Part shown: piece by piece, positions 1-8,004 of the stretch
Position numbering within the stretch: the stretch's first letter is position 1
Layout of the letters: each line of letters opens with the position of its first letter
Assembly: GCA_902781095.1 (NCBI GenBank)
Contig: CACZHW010000001.1
Span: 1 to 64,000 of the forward strand
From: an uncultured Eubacteriales bacterium
GTDB lineage: Bacteria; Bacillota; Clostridia; Christensenellales; Aristaeellaceae
Length of the DNA stretch: 64,000 bases
Reading direction: 5' to 3'
Made by a program: the position numbers and the translations under genes
Notes under the pieces: generated by a model
Told to the model about the DNA's origin: nothing
Database searches by the model: none
What the model saw: only the letters and a program-made list of their open reading frames with translations

Positions 1-97
1 AGCGCCTGGTAAAGGCTTCTTTTTTTATCCTCTTTGCTTTTGTAAAACAAATACCCTTGCTTCCTTCTCAGAAAACAAGGGTATTGTTGATGGTCTG

Positions 98-137
98 AAA
101 GGACTCACCCGGGCGTTCGCCCGGATGAGTCCTTTTT
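98..137. terminator. Bidirectional Rho-independent terminator
   Basis: A long hairpin (arms about 98-113 and 120-135, one mismatch) with a short GC-rich loop is flanked by AAA on the left and TTTTT on the right. It can terminate a plus-strand gene lying left of the window and, more weakly, the minus-strand pgcA transcript. A second imperfect hairpin (about 48-59 with 76-86) and a T-run at 20-27 lie to its left; they probably belong to the neighbouring gene outside the window. Confidence 0.7.
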
Positions 138-169
138 GATGGTCGGTGTTTTTCGAATCCGCTCCGTGC

Positions 170-1894
170 TTACGCCAGCATCTTCTTGCAGGCCTCGACC
201 AGCGCGTCGTTCGCCGCGTGCGCCGCCTGCTCGTCCTTGTCGTTGGTGTTGACGTACAGCTTGATCTTGGGCTCCGTGCCGGAGGGACGGATGCAGACCC
301 AGTCGCCGCCTTCCAGCTCGAAGTAAAGCACGTCGCTCTTGGGCAGGCCGGCCGCGGTCACGGTGCCGTCCGCAGCGGTGCGGGTGTCAGCGAGGTAGTC
401 GCGCACGGCGAGGATCGGCTTGCCGGCCAGATCCTTGGGCGGATTGGCGCGCAGGCTCTTCATGATCTCCTGCATCTTCGCCAGGCCGTCCTTGCCGGGC
501 AGCGTCACGCTGACGACCTTCTCGACGTAGTAGCCGTAGGTCTTGTAGATCTCCTGCAGGATGTCGTAGAGCGTCTTGCCCTGGCTCTTCGCCCAGGCCG
601 CCGCCTCAGCGATGAGCAGGGAGGCGTTGACGCCGTCCTTGTCGCGCACGAAGGTGGAGCTGAGGAAGCCGTAGCTCTCTTCAAAACCGAACAGGAAGGT
701 GTAGTCCCCGTTCTCCTCGAACTGCTGGATCTTGTTGGCGATCCACTTGAAGCCCGTCAGCGTGTCGAAGCACACGAGGCCGAAGCTCTCCGCGATCTTG
801 CGGGCCAGCTCGGTGGAGACGACGCTCTTGCACACCGCGCCGTTCTTCGGCAGCGTGCCCAGCGCCTTGCGGCTCTTCAGGATGTAGTAGAGCAGCGTGC
901 TGCCGATCTGGTTGCCGTTCATCAGGTAGTACTTGCCCTCGTCGTCCTTGACGGCGATACCCACGCGGTCGCAGTCCGGGTCCGTGCCGAAGATGCAGTC
1001 CGCGCCGACCTCGTCCGCCAGCTTCATCGCCAGGGTGAAGGCCGCGGGATCCTCGGGGTTGGGCACCTTGACGGTGGAGAAGTTGGGATCGGGCAGTTCC
1101 TGCTCCTTGACGACGTAGACGTTCTCGATGCCGATCTCCTTCAGGATGCGGCGGACCGGCTTGTTGCCGGAGCCGTGGATGGGCGTGTAGACGATCTTCA
1201 GTTCCTTGCCGGCCGTCTTCATCAGCTCCGGCTGGACGGAGAGCGTGCGCTCCTGCGCGATGTAATCGTCGTCCACTTCCTTGGCGCCGATGATGGACAG
1301 CAGCCCCTTCGCCTTCGCCTCGTTCTCGTCCATCTCAACGGCGTCCTGATAGCGGTTGGCGCGGATGCAGGCGAGCACCTGGTCGGCGTACTCGGGCGGC
1401 ATCTGCGCGCCGTCCTCCCAGTAGACCTTATAGCCGTTGTACTGCGGCGGGTTGTGGCTGGCCGTGATCACGATGCCGGCGATGGCGTGCAGATGGCGCA
1501 CCGCGTAGGAGAGCACCGGGACGGGGCGCAGCTCGTCGAACAGGAAGGCGCGGATGCCTTCGTTGGCCAGCACCAGCGCGGAAGCCTTGGCGAATTCCGG
1601 GCTCATCCGGCGACTGTCGTAGGCGATGACCACGCCGCGCTCCTTAAAGGACGGATTGCCGGCGTTGATGTAATCCGCAAAGCCCTTGGTCGCCCTGCGG
1701 ACGTTGTAGAGGTTCATGCGGTTGGTGCCGGCGCCCAGCACGCCGCGCATACCCGCCGTACCGAAGGCGAGCTCCGTGTAAAAGCGGTCCTCGATCTCCT
1801 TCTCGTCACCCGCGATGTCCTGCAGTTCCTTCACGGTCGCCGCGTCATCCGCGAACTCGCGAAGCCATTTTTCATATTCCTGACGATAGTCCAT
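170..1894 (-). CDS. pgcA: Phosphoglucomutase/phosphomannomutase (phospho-sugar mutase)
   Basis: Alpha-D-phosphohexomutase of 574 residues, close to the usual length of the Bacillus PgcA type. It interconverts glucose-1-phosphate and glucose-6-phosphate (possibly mannose phosphates) in the cytoplasm, feeding glycogen and envelope sugar synthesis. Seen in the sequence: the catalytic phosphoserine loop TASHNP at residues 144-149 (Ser146), a metal-binding DPDCDR motif near residue 300, a sugar-binding GFEESYG motif in the middle, and the C-terminal phosphate-binding RPSGTEPK motif near residue 540. The ATG is preceded by an AGGAGGG site. It is a single-gene unit with its own TATAAT box and a hairpin downstream. 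The glucose versus mannose preference cannot be read from the sequence. Confidence 0.95.
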   Translation of the reverse strand: MDYRQEYEKWLREFADDAATVKELQDIAGDEKEIEDRFYTELAFGTAGMRGVLGAGTNRMNLYNVRRATKGFADYINAGNPSFKERGVVIAYDSRRMSPEFAKASALVLANEGIRAFLFDELRPVPVLSYAVRHLHAIAGIVITASHNPPQYNGYKVYWEDGAQMPPEYADQVLACIRANRYQDAVEMDENEAKAKGLLSIIGAKEVDDDYIAQERTLSVQPELMKTAGKELKIVYTPIHGSGNKPVRRILKEIGIENVYVVKEQELPDPNFSTVKVPNPEDPAAFTLAMKLADEVGADCIFGTDPDCDRVGIAVKDDEGKYYLMNGNQIGSTLLYYILKSRKALGTLPKNGAVCKSVVSTELARKIAESFGLVCFDTLTGFKWIANKIQQFEENGDYTFLFGFEESYGFLSSTFVRDKDGVNASLLIAEAAAWAKSQGKTLYDILQEIYKTYGYYVEKVVSVTLPGKDGLAKMQEIMKSLRANPPKDLAGKPILAVRDYLADTRTAADGTVTAAGLPKSDVLYFELEGGDWVCIRPSGTEPKIKLYVNTNDKDEQAAHAANDALVEACKKMLA

Positions 1895-1951
1895 GTCGGT
1901 TCCCTCCTGTTTTGCCCGCCGGTCAGCCCGTCCGGGAGATTATCTGTGACC

Positions 1952-1957
1952 ATTATA
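1952..1957 (-). promoter_or_regulatory. -10 box of the pgcA promoter
   Basis: A perfect TATAAT on the minus strand, 58 bases before the pgcA start. The -35 region is weak (a T-rich TTTTAA-like hexamer 17 bases upstream). It lies between the terminator of the preceding gene and pgcA, so it is the likely start of the pgcA transcript. Confidence 0.6.
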
Positions 1958-1983
1958 AAGCACACGCGTGATTTTTAAAAGAG

Positions 1984-2009
1984 GAAAATGCCGGGTTTTC
2001 ACCCGGCAT
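1984..2009 (-). terminator. Terminator after the exported metallophosphoesterase
   Basis: A perfect 9-bp stem (1988-1996 with 2001-2009) with a 4-base loop is followed on the minus strand by TTTT. It starts at the stop codon of the metallophosphoesterase gene and closes the argS-to-metallophosphoesterase group of genes. Confidence 0.75.
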
Positions 2010-3853
2010 CAGTTCAAATACAGCGTATAGGAATCCCGCTTTTCGGACAGGTAATCGTCCGGGAGCCGCTCAAAAGTTTTAACGCCTTTCAAAGACAGGC
2101 TGGCCGGGCCGCTCTCCTCGTTTTTGTACCACCCCATGCGCCGGAACTCCACGCGGTCCTCGTAGACCATCGCATAGCCGCAGGTGCTCATCGTGCCGGC
2201 GGGATTGTTTACCAGATAGCCCGTGTAACCCGCATTCATATAGACAAAATCCAGCTTCTCCCGTGTATAGCGGTTCGTCTCGGTTTCGCCCTGTACGGGG
2301 GCCGGAATGAGGATTTCATCCCCCGGCGCCAGAAAGGTGCTTCCCCCGCCCATGCTGCTGTCCCCGTGTCCGCCGTGGTTATGCCCGTACAGAAACACGA
2401 GGTTCAGCTGCTCTCCCGCTTCCGAGAGCACGTCGAAGAAGTGGCGCTGATACAGATTGTCGCCGCCGCTGGCCGTCCACTGGGAGAAGTGCAGCGGCAC
2501 GTGCGTGGCGATGAAGACCGGCCGCCGTTCTCCCCTCTGGATCAGCCCGTCCAGGCAGAGTTTCAGCCGTCCGGCGGAGGCGATCACCGTCTGTTCCGCC
2601 TGCAGACCGTACTCCCCTTGGCTGAAGGGGTTCGCCGTCTGGGTGTTCATCACGTAAATCAGGCACGAGCCGTAGTCGTGCAGTCCGTCCTCCGCGAAGT
2701 CGCCCTCGTCCGTGTCGTGGTTGCCCTGTACGAAGAGGAGGCTCTGCCGCGGGTTGAAGCCGTAGAAGAAGTCCTCCAGGTAAACCGTGATTTCTTCCAG
2801 TATCCCCACAACGGACGCGCCGTAGTTGTTGCCGCCCATGTGGGAATAGTCGCCGCAGAAGAGCACCAGGCTGGGCGTGATGTGCGCGTTTTCAAAGGCC
2901 CCCAGCAGGACCGGGAAGATGTATTTGGGGTTGACGTTCTCGTTCTTCTGATAGTCGGAAGCAGTCATGACGACCGCCAGCGGGACGTCCATCGCCTGCG
3001 GCTCGCTCCAGTCGGAGGCGCAGATCGTCTTCTTCTCCTTCGCGTAAACGCTGCGGATGCGGCACAAGTAGTTGCCCGCCTTCTTCTCCATGTCCAGCGT
3101 CAGCGCGGTCTTCTTCTTTCCCGAAACCTTATGGGTGACCGCGTCCGAAAAGTCCGTCCGCTTCGCCACCTCGATCTCATATCCCGTGCTGCCGCCGCAC
3201 GCCTGCCAGGCGAGCTCCGCTTCCTTGACGCTGCCGGAGAAGACCTTCGTGAAGGCCGGCTGCTCCGGCATGACGACGAGGCGGACCTTGCAGCTCCCCC
3301 GCTTGTAGTTTTTCGTCGCCGGCGCGGTGACCGTCAGGTTCGCAATCCCCGTAAAGCCGGCCTTGATGCGGAGCGTGCCCGACTTGGTCGCGGTCACGCC
3401 GGATGCCTTGGAGGAGAAGGTGAGCTTCGCGTCCCCCGTCTGCTCGGCTTCCAGCGCCACCTCCCGCTTTTCCGCGCTGTAGGCCAGCACGATATCCTCC
3501 GCGGTCACCAGGTTCTCCGCCCGGCGGATCGTGAACTGCTTCTGCGCCTTGCCCTGGTAGCCGCCGGTTCCCTCCACCTTTACCGTCGCCTTGCCGGCGT
3601 CGGTGTTCTTCGCGTACGTGACGGTGTAATCCGTTCCCTCTGTCAGGGTTTCACCCTTGTAGGTCACCGTCACGCCGGGCGTGTGCTCCTGCCCGTCGTA
3701 GGTGAACTCCGTCTCCTCCAGCGTGATCTTCGCGTTCTTCAGGGAGGGCAGCGACTTTTTTTTCGACGCCGCGAACGCCTGCGCCGACAGAAGAATGCCG
3801 CACAGCAGCAGGAGCGCTGTACAGAGGCCCAGCCGTCTCACCGTTTGCCGCAT
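2009..3853 (-). CDS. Exported metallophosphoesterase with Ig-like (YDG-type) N-terminal modules
   Basis: A 614-residue secreted protein. Residues 1-29 form a signal peptide ending near AFAAS. Residues about 40-110 form a module of the bacterial YDG/Ig-like kind (tYDGqeHTPgVtV then GTDYTVTY and GGYQGKA). Further beta-rich, fibronectin-like segments extend to about residue 295. The C-terminal half is a calcineurin-like phosphoesterase, with metal-binding motifs FCGDYS, GNHDTDEGD, a THVP histidine and GHNHGGHGD. It starts two bases after the stop of the upstream membrane protein gene, so the two are translationally coupled. The substrate is unknown; extracellular phosphate or nucleotide release is an inference. 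A terminator follows directly. Confidence 0.85.
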   Translation of the reverse strand: MRQTVRRLGLCTALLLLCGILLSAQAFAASKKKSLPSLKNAKITLEETEFTYDGQEHTPGVTVTYKGETLTEGTDYTVTYAKNTDAGKATVKVEGTGGYQGKAQKQFTIRRAENLVTAEDIVLAYSAEKREVALEAEQTGDAKLTFSSKASGVTATKSGTLRIKAGFTGIANLTVTAPATKNYKRGSCKVRLVVMPEQPAFTKVFSGSVKEAELAWQACGGSTGYEIEVAKRTDFSDAVTHKVSGKKKTALTLDMEKKAGNYLCRIRSVYAKEKKTICASDWSEPQAMDVPLAVVMTASDYQKNENVNPKYIFPVLLGAFENAHITPSLVLFCGDYSHMGGNNYGASVVGILEEITVYLEDFFYGFNPRQSLLFVQGNHDTDEGDFAEDGLHDYGSCLIYVMNTQTANPFSQGEYGLQAEQTVIASAGRLKLCLDGLIQRGERRPVFIATHVPLHFSQWTASGGDNLYQRHFFDVLSEAGEQLNLVFLYGHNHGGHGDSSMGGGSTFLAPGDEILIPAPVQGETETNRYTREKLDFVYMNAGYTGYLVNNPAGTMSTCGYAMVYEDRVEFRRMGWYKNEESGPASLSLKGVKTFERLPDDYLSEKRDSYTLYLN

Positions 3854-3854
3854 A

Positions 3855-4556
3855 TCACTTTCCTCCGTCCGTCACACCTTCGCCGAACCGCTGCTGAAGG
3901 ACGCCGATGAGCGCCGCCGCCGTGTCCTTGTTGCAGCTCTGCTGCAGCACGCAGAGCACCGTGCCCGACGGATCGTCTCCGTATTCGATAAGCCCGGTGA
4001 GCGTGCCCGCGGGAATTCCGTAAATCCCGCTGCCGTCCCATTCCGTCAGCGCATCCGCCCCGGCCGAGAGGACGCCCGCCGCCGCGTACCCGGAGAGGTC
4101 CGCCAGCGCGGAGGAGGGTCCGTCCGTCCCGCAGAGGCGGTTGTATTCGTCCTGCGAAACCAGCAGCACGTCGCCCTCCCCGGCGCCGATGTAGGTCATG
4201 TACTGCATCCGGGGATACATCTCGTCCCGCGCCAGGTTGATGTTCACCACGGTGAGCTCTTCCTGCTCCGGGCAGCGCTCCTTCAGCGCCGGCCACAGCG
4301 CCTGCTGCAGCAAATCCCCCTGGACGTAGCTGTTTGTCACGTAGAACGAAATCTTTTTGTCCGCCGGCGGACGGTAGCGCGTCATGTCGAAGAGCATGGA
4401 GATGCCCATCGCGCAAAGGGCGGCCGCCAGGGCATACTTCCACCAGCCGTAGGCAAAATGGTTCTTCACCCTTTGGACAGTCAGTTTCCCGTTTTGCATC
4501 ATCTTTTGCCCCACTCGCGGCGAATAATCGGTCATAAAACGGTATAAAGTCTCCAC
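3855..4556 (-). CDS. Membrane-anchored protein of unknown function
   Basis: Up to 233 residues. One transmembrane helix lies near residues 38-56 (WWKYALAAALCAMGISMLF); the rest is probably extracytoplasmic. The outer part contains segments (SFYVTNSYVQGD, DVLLVSQDEYNRL, GIYGIPAGTL) that recall solute-binding-protein folds, but no family is recognised. The start is uncertain. A GTG at 4556 gives the full length but has a poor ribosome site; an ATG at 4535 follows a GTGGAG sequence about 15 bases upstream. It lies 17 bases after the DUF815 ATPase gene and is coupled to the exported phosphoesterase, so it probably acts with them at the membrane. Confidence 0.65.
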   Translation of the reverse strand: METLYRFMTDYSPRVGQKMMQNGKLTVQRVKNHFAYGWWKYALAAALCAMGISMLFDMTRYRPPADKKISFYVTNSYVQGDLLQQALWPALKERCPEQEELTVVNINLARDEMYPRMQYMTYIGAGEGDVLLVSQDEYNRLCGTDGPSSALADLSGYAAAGVLSAGADALTEWDGSGIYGIPAGTLTGLIEYGDDPSGTVLCVLQQSCNKDTAAALIGVLQQRFGEGVTDGGK

Positions 4557-4573
4557 TCAATGCGTTTCGGCTG

Positions 4574-5917
4574 TCACTCGGCCGGATTCGCCTCTCCGTC
4601 TTCCGCCGCCTCTTCCGCATCCTGCGTCTCGCGGCTCTCGCCGCTGATGAAGTCGGCGAACTGCCGAGCGATCCGCGGGCTGCGCCCCGCGCGGGAGACC
4701 GACCAGGCGCGTGCGCGCGGCTCCAGGGCCTCCCAGTCGAGGTCCGGCTGCCTCGCCTCCAGCAGGGTGCGGCAGATGGTGAAGTAGTCCTCCAGCGAGG
4801 GTTCCAGGAAGGTGAGCCGCAGGTCGAACCGGTCCGCCAGGGAGAACTTCTCCTCCAGCGTGTCCCGCTCGTTGACGTCGTCTTGCCGCTCCGAGAAGCG
4901 CTGGCGCACGATGTTGCGCCGGTTGCTCGTCGCGTAGACGACGACGTTGCCCGGCCGCGCTTCCAGCCCGCCCTCCAGCACGGTCTTGAGCGCCGTGTAC
5001 TCCGCGCAGGAATCGTTGAAGGCGAGGTCGTCCACGAAGACGATGAACTTGCAGGGCTGCGCGCGCAGGCAGGCGAAGATTGCGGGCAGATTGGTCAGAT
5101 GCGCGGGCTGCACTTCGACGATGCGGAGCCCCTCCTGCCAGAAGTCGTTGAGCAGCGCCTTGACGGTCGCGCTCTTCCCCGTCCCCTTGTCGCCGTAGAG
5201 CAGGATGTTGCAGGCCGGCCTGCCGAGAAGCAGGCGGCGCGTATTCTCAATCAGCGCGCTGCGCTGCTCCTCGTAGAGGATGAGGTCTTCCAGGCGGATG
5301 GGATCGGGGCGCAAGACGCCGCGCAGCCCCATCGGGTGCGCCGCGTCCACGCCGCTCCAGGTGCAGCCCGGATAGCGCGCGAAGATCCCCGTGCCGTGCT
5401 TGCGGAAAAACTCCGTCACGCGCTGGGCGCCTTCCCGGCTCAGCATCTCCGCGTCCAGCCGCGGGTCCATCTTCTCCCTGCCCAGGACAGGCTCCCACAC
5501 GGGCAGGCGCACCGCCGTCCCGCCGGGCATGCCCGCACGCTCGCACAGCAGCAGGAACATCGCAGGCTCGATGGCCGTGAGCCTCCCCAGCACCTCCAGA
5601 TCGTGCGACAGCGCGCTCATCAGGCTGTAGGGCAGCTCCCCGCCCGCAGCGCACAGGGTCGCCGCCGGGCTCTCTTCGAAGAGGACCGTCTCCAGGGCTT
5701 CGCGCATAAACCCGCCCCTGCCCTGGGCCGCAGCGGCGAGCCAGGCATTGTAGGTGCGGCAGTAAGCCTCGGTGATGTCCTCCTGTGTGCTCCGGTCATC
5801 CACACAGGCGACGCACAGGTCGGTCAGCGCTTCGATCGCGGGATTGTCCAGCACGTGGCGCAGCGCCGTCATGCAGGAAAGATCCAGCAACAGCGTTTTG
5901 ATCTCGTTCAAATCCAT
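4574..5917 (-). CDS. DUF815-family AAA+ ATPase
   Basis: A 447-residue cytoplasmic P-loop ATPase of the DUF815 family, whose biological role is not established. Residues 1-200 form a helical N-terminal region. The Walker A motif is GDKGTGKS at residues 242-249 and the Walker B-like motif FVDDLAF lies near residue 288, followed by a sensor segment (YATSNRR) and a helical lid. The family is usually predicted to be a AAA+ remodelling or DNA-dependent ATPase. I start at the ATG at 5917 because it follows a GGGAGGAAAAG site and matches the family N-terminus; the longer frame upstream lacks support. It sits 67 bases after argS and is followed by a membrane protein gene. Confidence 0.85.
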   Translation of the reverse strand: MDLNEIKTLLLDLSCMTALRHVLDNPAIEALTDLCVACVDDRSTQEDITEAYCRTYNAWLAAAAQGRGGFMREALETVLFEESPAATLCAAGGELPYSLMSALSHDLEVLGRLTAIEPAMFLLLCERAGMPGGTAVRLPVWEPVLGREKMDPRLDAEMLSREGAQRVTEFFRKHGTGIFARYPGCTWSGVDAAHPMGLRGVLRPDPIRLEDLILYEEQRSALIENTRRLLLGRPACNILLYGDKGTGKSATVKALLNDFWQEGLRIVEVQPAHLTNLPAIFACLRAQPCKFIVFVDDLAFNDSCAEYTALKTVLEGGLEARPGNVVVYATSNRRNIVRQRFSERQDDVNERDTLEEKFSLADRFDLRLTFLEPSLEDYFTICRTLLEARQPDLDWEALEPRARAWSVSRAGRSPRIARQFADFISGESRETQDAEEAAEDGEANPAE

Positions 5918-5984
5918 CTGCTTTTCCTCCCTTTGTCCCGGTTTCCGGCCGACTGCAGGCCCTGCCCGGGCCTGTCCGCCCTCG

Positions 5985-7703
5985 TCACATGCGCTCGGGT
6001 GCCTCGATGCCCACAAGCCAGAGTCCCGTACGGATCACGTCGCGCACGGCCCGCGTCAGCATCAGGCGGGCCTGCGTTCCGGCGGCGTCACCCTCCTCCA
6101 TGATGCGGTGCTCGAAATAGTACTTGTTATAAGCCTGCGCGATCTGCGTCGTGTGGCGGGTGATCAGGGACGGCTCGTTCTGTTCCATCGCCCGGCGAAC
6201 CGTCTCCGGGAAGCGGGCCAGCAGCATCAGCGTATCCTGCGCCTCGTCGTCCGTCACGCAGGACCAGTCCGGCTCCGCCATGGCGCCGGCCTCCTGTGCC
6301 TTGCGCAGCACGCTGCAGCAGCGCGCATGCGTATACTGCACGTACGGGCCGGTCTCGCCGTCAAAGTTGAGCGCGCGCTCCCAGCGGAAGTCGATGTCCT
6401 TGTTGCGGTCGTTGTGCAGGTCGAAGTAGACGACCGCGCCGACGCCCACCTGGCGGGCCACCTCGTCCTTGTTTTCAAGGTTCGGGCTCTTCTCCTCGAT
6501 GATCTCCCGCGCCTTCGCGATGGCCTGCTGCAGCAGGTCCTCCAGGTAGACCACGCGCCCCTCGCGGGTGCTCAGGGTCTCGCCCTCGTAGCTCACCATG
6601 CCGAAGGAGACGTGCTCCATGCCCGCAGCCCACTCGTTGCCCATCAGCTCCAGGATCTTGAAGAGCTGGCGGAAGTGCAGGTTCTGCTGGTAGGCCACGA
6701 CGTACAGGCTCTTATCGAAGTGATAGGTGTTGTGCCTGTAGTAGGCCGCGGCCAGATCGCGCGTGATGTACAGCGTCGCGCCGTCGCTGCGCAGGATCAG
6801 GGCCGGGGGCATGCCGTACGCCTCCAGATCCACGACCTGCGCGCCCTGGCTCTCCACCAGCAGGTTCTTGTCCCTCAGCTCCTGCACGACGGGCTCCATC
6901 TTGTCGTTGTAGAAGCTCTCGCCCGCATAGGACTCGAAGGAGACCCCCAGCAGGTCGTAAACGCGTTTGGCGTCCGCCAGCGTGACCTCCTTGAACCAGT
7001 TGAAGATCTCCAGCGCCTCCGGGTCTCCGTCCTCCATCTTCTTAAACCAGGCCCTGCCCTCGTTCTCCAGCTCCGGGTCGTTCTTGGCCGCCTCGTTGAA
7101 GCGCACGTAGAGGTTGACCATGGCCTGCACGCCGCCCTCTTCCACTTCCTCGCGCGTGCTCCACTTCTTGTAAGCGCAGATCATCTTGCCGAACTGCGTG
7201 CCCCAGTCGCCCAGGTGATTGATGCCGACGGCCGTATAGCCGTTGAACTCGTAGATGCGCTTCAGGCTGTGGCCGATCATCGTCGTGGACAGGTGGCCGA
7301 TGTGGAAGCGCTTGGCGATGTTGATGGAAGAGTAGTCCAGGCAGACGGTTTTGCCCTTCCCTTCCTCAGATGCGCCCCAGCGGCCGTCCGCCTCCAGCAC
7401 GCCGCCTACGATCTCCTTCGCCAGGCAGGCCCGGTCCAGGAAGAAGTTGAGGTAGCCGCCGACCACTTCGCAGCGCTCTATCTCCGGGCAGTCCATCTTC
7501 TCCGCCAGCGCGGAGGCGATGACCGGCGGCGCCTTGCGCAGCACCTTCGACAGGCGGAAGCAGGGCAGCGCAGAATCGCCCAGCCTGCGCTCCGGCGGCG
7601 TCTCCAGCATCGCGCGGACATCTTCCGCTGAAAGCGTGCAGCCTTCAAAAGCAGACGCCGCTGCGGCTGCGGCTGCGCTTGCAATCGTCTCTTTAAAATC
7701 CAT
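5985..7703 (-). CDS. argS: Arginine--tRNA ligase
   Basis: A class I aminoacyl-tRNA synthetase of 572 residues that attaches arginine to tRNA-Arg. The N-terminal Arg-tRNA-synthetase additional domain covers about residues 1-110. The HIGH-type ATP motif (FHIGHLSTT) is near residue 130 after a SSINIAKR stretch. A KMSKS-like motif (ETLSTREGR) is near residue 370, and an anticodon-binding helical domain with the typical ALNFDGETGPYVQYTHAR stretch forms the C-terminus. The ATG at 7703 is chosen because it follows a GGGGGA site and starts MDFKE. It is the first gene of a minus-strand group with the DUF815 ATPase. A terminator-like hairpin lies in the leader. Confidence 0.97.
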   Translation of the reverse strand: MDFKETIASAAAAAAASAFEGCTLSAEDVRAMLETPPERRLGDSALPCFRLSKVLRKAPPVIASALAEKMDCPEIERCEVVGGYLNFFLDRACLAKEIVGGVLEADGRWGASEEGKGKTVCLDYSSINIAKRFHIGHLSTTMIGHSLKRIYEFNGYTAVGINHLGDWGTQFGKMICAYKKWSTREEVEEGGVQAMVNLYVRFNEAAKNDPELENEGRAWFKKMEDGDPEALEIFNWFKEVTLADAKRVYDLLGVSFESYAGESFYNDKMEPVVQELRDKNLLVESQGAQVVDLEAYGMPPALILRSDGATLYITRDLAAAYYRHNTYHFDKSLYVVAYQQNLHFRQLFKILELMGNEWAAGMEHVSFGMVSYEGETLSTREGRVVYLEDLLQQAIAKAREIIEEKSPNLENKDEVARQVGVGAVVYFDLHNDRNKDIDFRWERALNFDGETGPYVQYTHARCCSVLRKAQEAGAMAEPDWSCVTDDEAQDTLMLLARFPETVRRAMEQNEPSLITRHTTQIAQAYNKYYFEHRIMEEGDAAGTQARLMLTRAVRDVIRTGLWLVGIEAPERM

Positions 7704-7773
7704 GCTCAATCCCCCGTTGCGCGGTTTCAACCGCTTTCATCTTTAATCTTACTTATTTTAACAGACGCTTTTC

Positions 7774-7804
7774 AAAAAGAAAAGCCCCGCCGTCCCGGGC
7801 TTTT
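7774..7804 (-). terminator. Terminator-like hairpin in the argS leader
   Basis: Stem 7780-7787 with 7797-7804 (AAAAGCCC/GGGCTTTT), followed on the minus strand by TTTTCTTTTT. It sits about 70 bases before the argS start and has no upstream gene to terminate, so it may attenuate argS or stop antisense transcription. No matching antiterminator was identified. Confidence 0.5.
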
Positions 7805-7922
7805 ATTGCTAAATACTTTTCCGTCCGGGCGGGAGCTGTGAGCCGACGCCGCTCCGTCATTTTCCCCCGCCTGTTATTGGCTGTTATTTCTGTTGTTCCG
7901 TGTTCATCTCCGGTGTTTTGCT

Positions 7923-7961
7923 TTGATTTATCTTGTAATTTTTGTATAATGCGCTTATAAT
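7923..7961 (+). promoter_or_regulatory. Two overlapping promoters of pfp
   Basis: TTGATT (7923-7928), a 16-base spacer and TATAAT (7945-7950) form one promoter. TTGTAA (7933-7938), a 17-base spacer and TATAAT (7956-7961) form a second, shifted by 11 bases. Both fit the housekeeping sigma factor and point to pfp. Confidence 0.75.
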
Positions 7962-8004
7962 ACACTCAGTATCGGCGATCACGCCTGACAAGGAGGATAC
8001 CGTC

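Larger units (their letters stand above)
7704..8004. other. 301-base divergent intergenic region between argS and pfp
   Basis: This spacer between two divergent genes carries a terminator-like hairpin oriented with argS (7774-7804), two overlapping promoters for pfp (7923-7961) and the pfp ribosome site (AAGGAGG at 7990-7996). A 70-residue minus-strand reading frame spans 7753-7965, but it runs through the hairpin and the promoters and looks non-coding. No T-box signature was seen in the argS leader. Confidence 0.7.

Noticed and set aside
146..1978. 610-residue plus-strand open frame opposite pgcA
   Set aside because: It is the antisense shadow of pgcA produced by high third-position GC. It has no ribosome site and no recognisable domain, and its composition is Arg/Val/Leu/Asp-rich as expected of such shadows.
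7753..7965. 70-residue minus-strand open frame between argS and pfp
   Set aside because: It runs through the argS leader hairpin and across the pfp promoters, is basic and low in information, and has no clear ribosome site.
7704..8004. T-box riboswitch for argS
   Set aside because: The conserved GGTGGNACCGCG-type sequence is absent from the leader on the minus strand.
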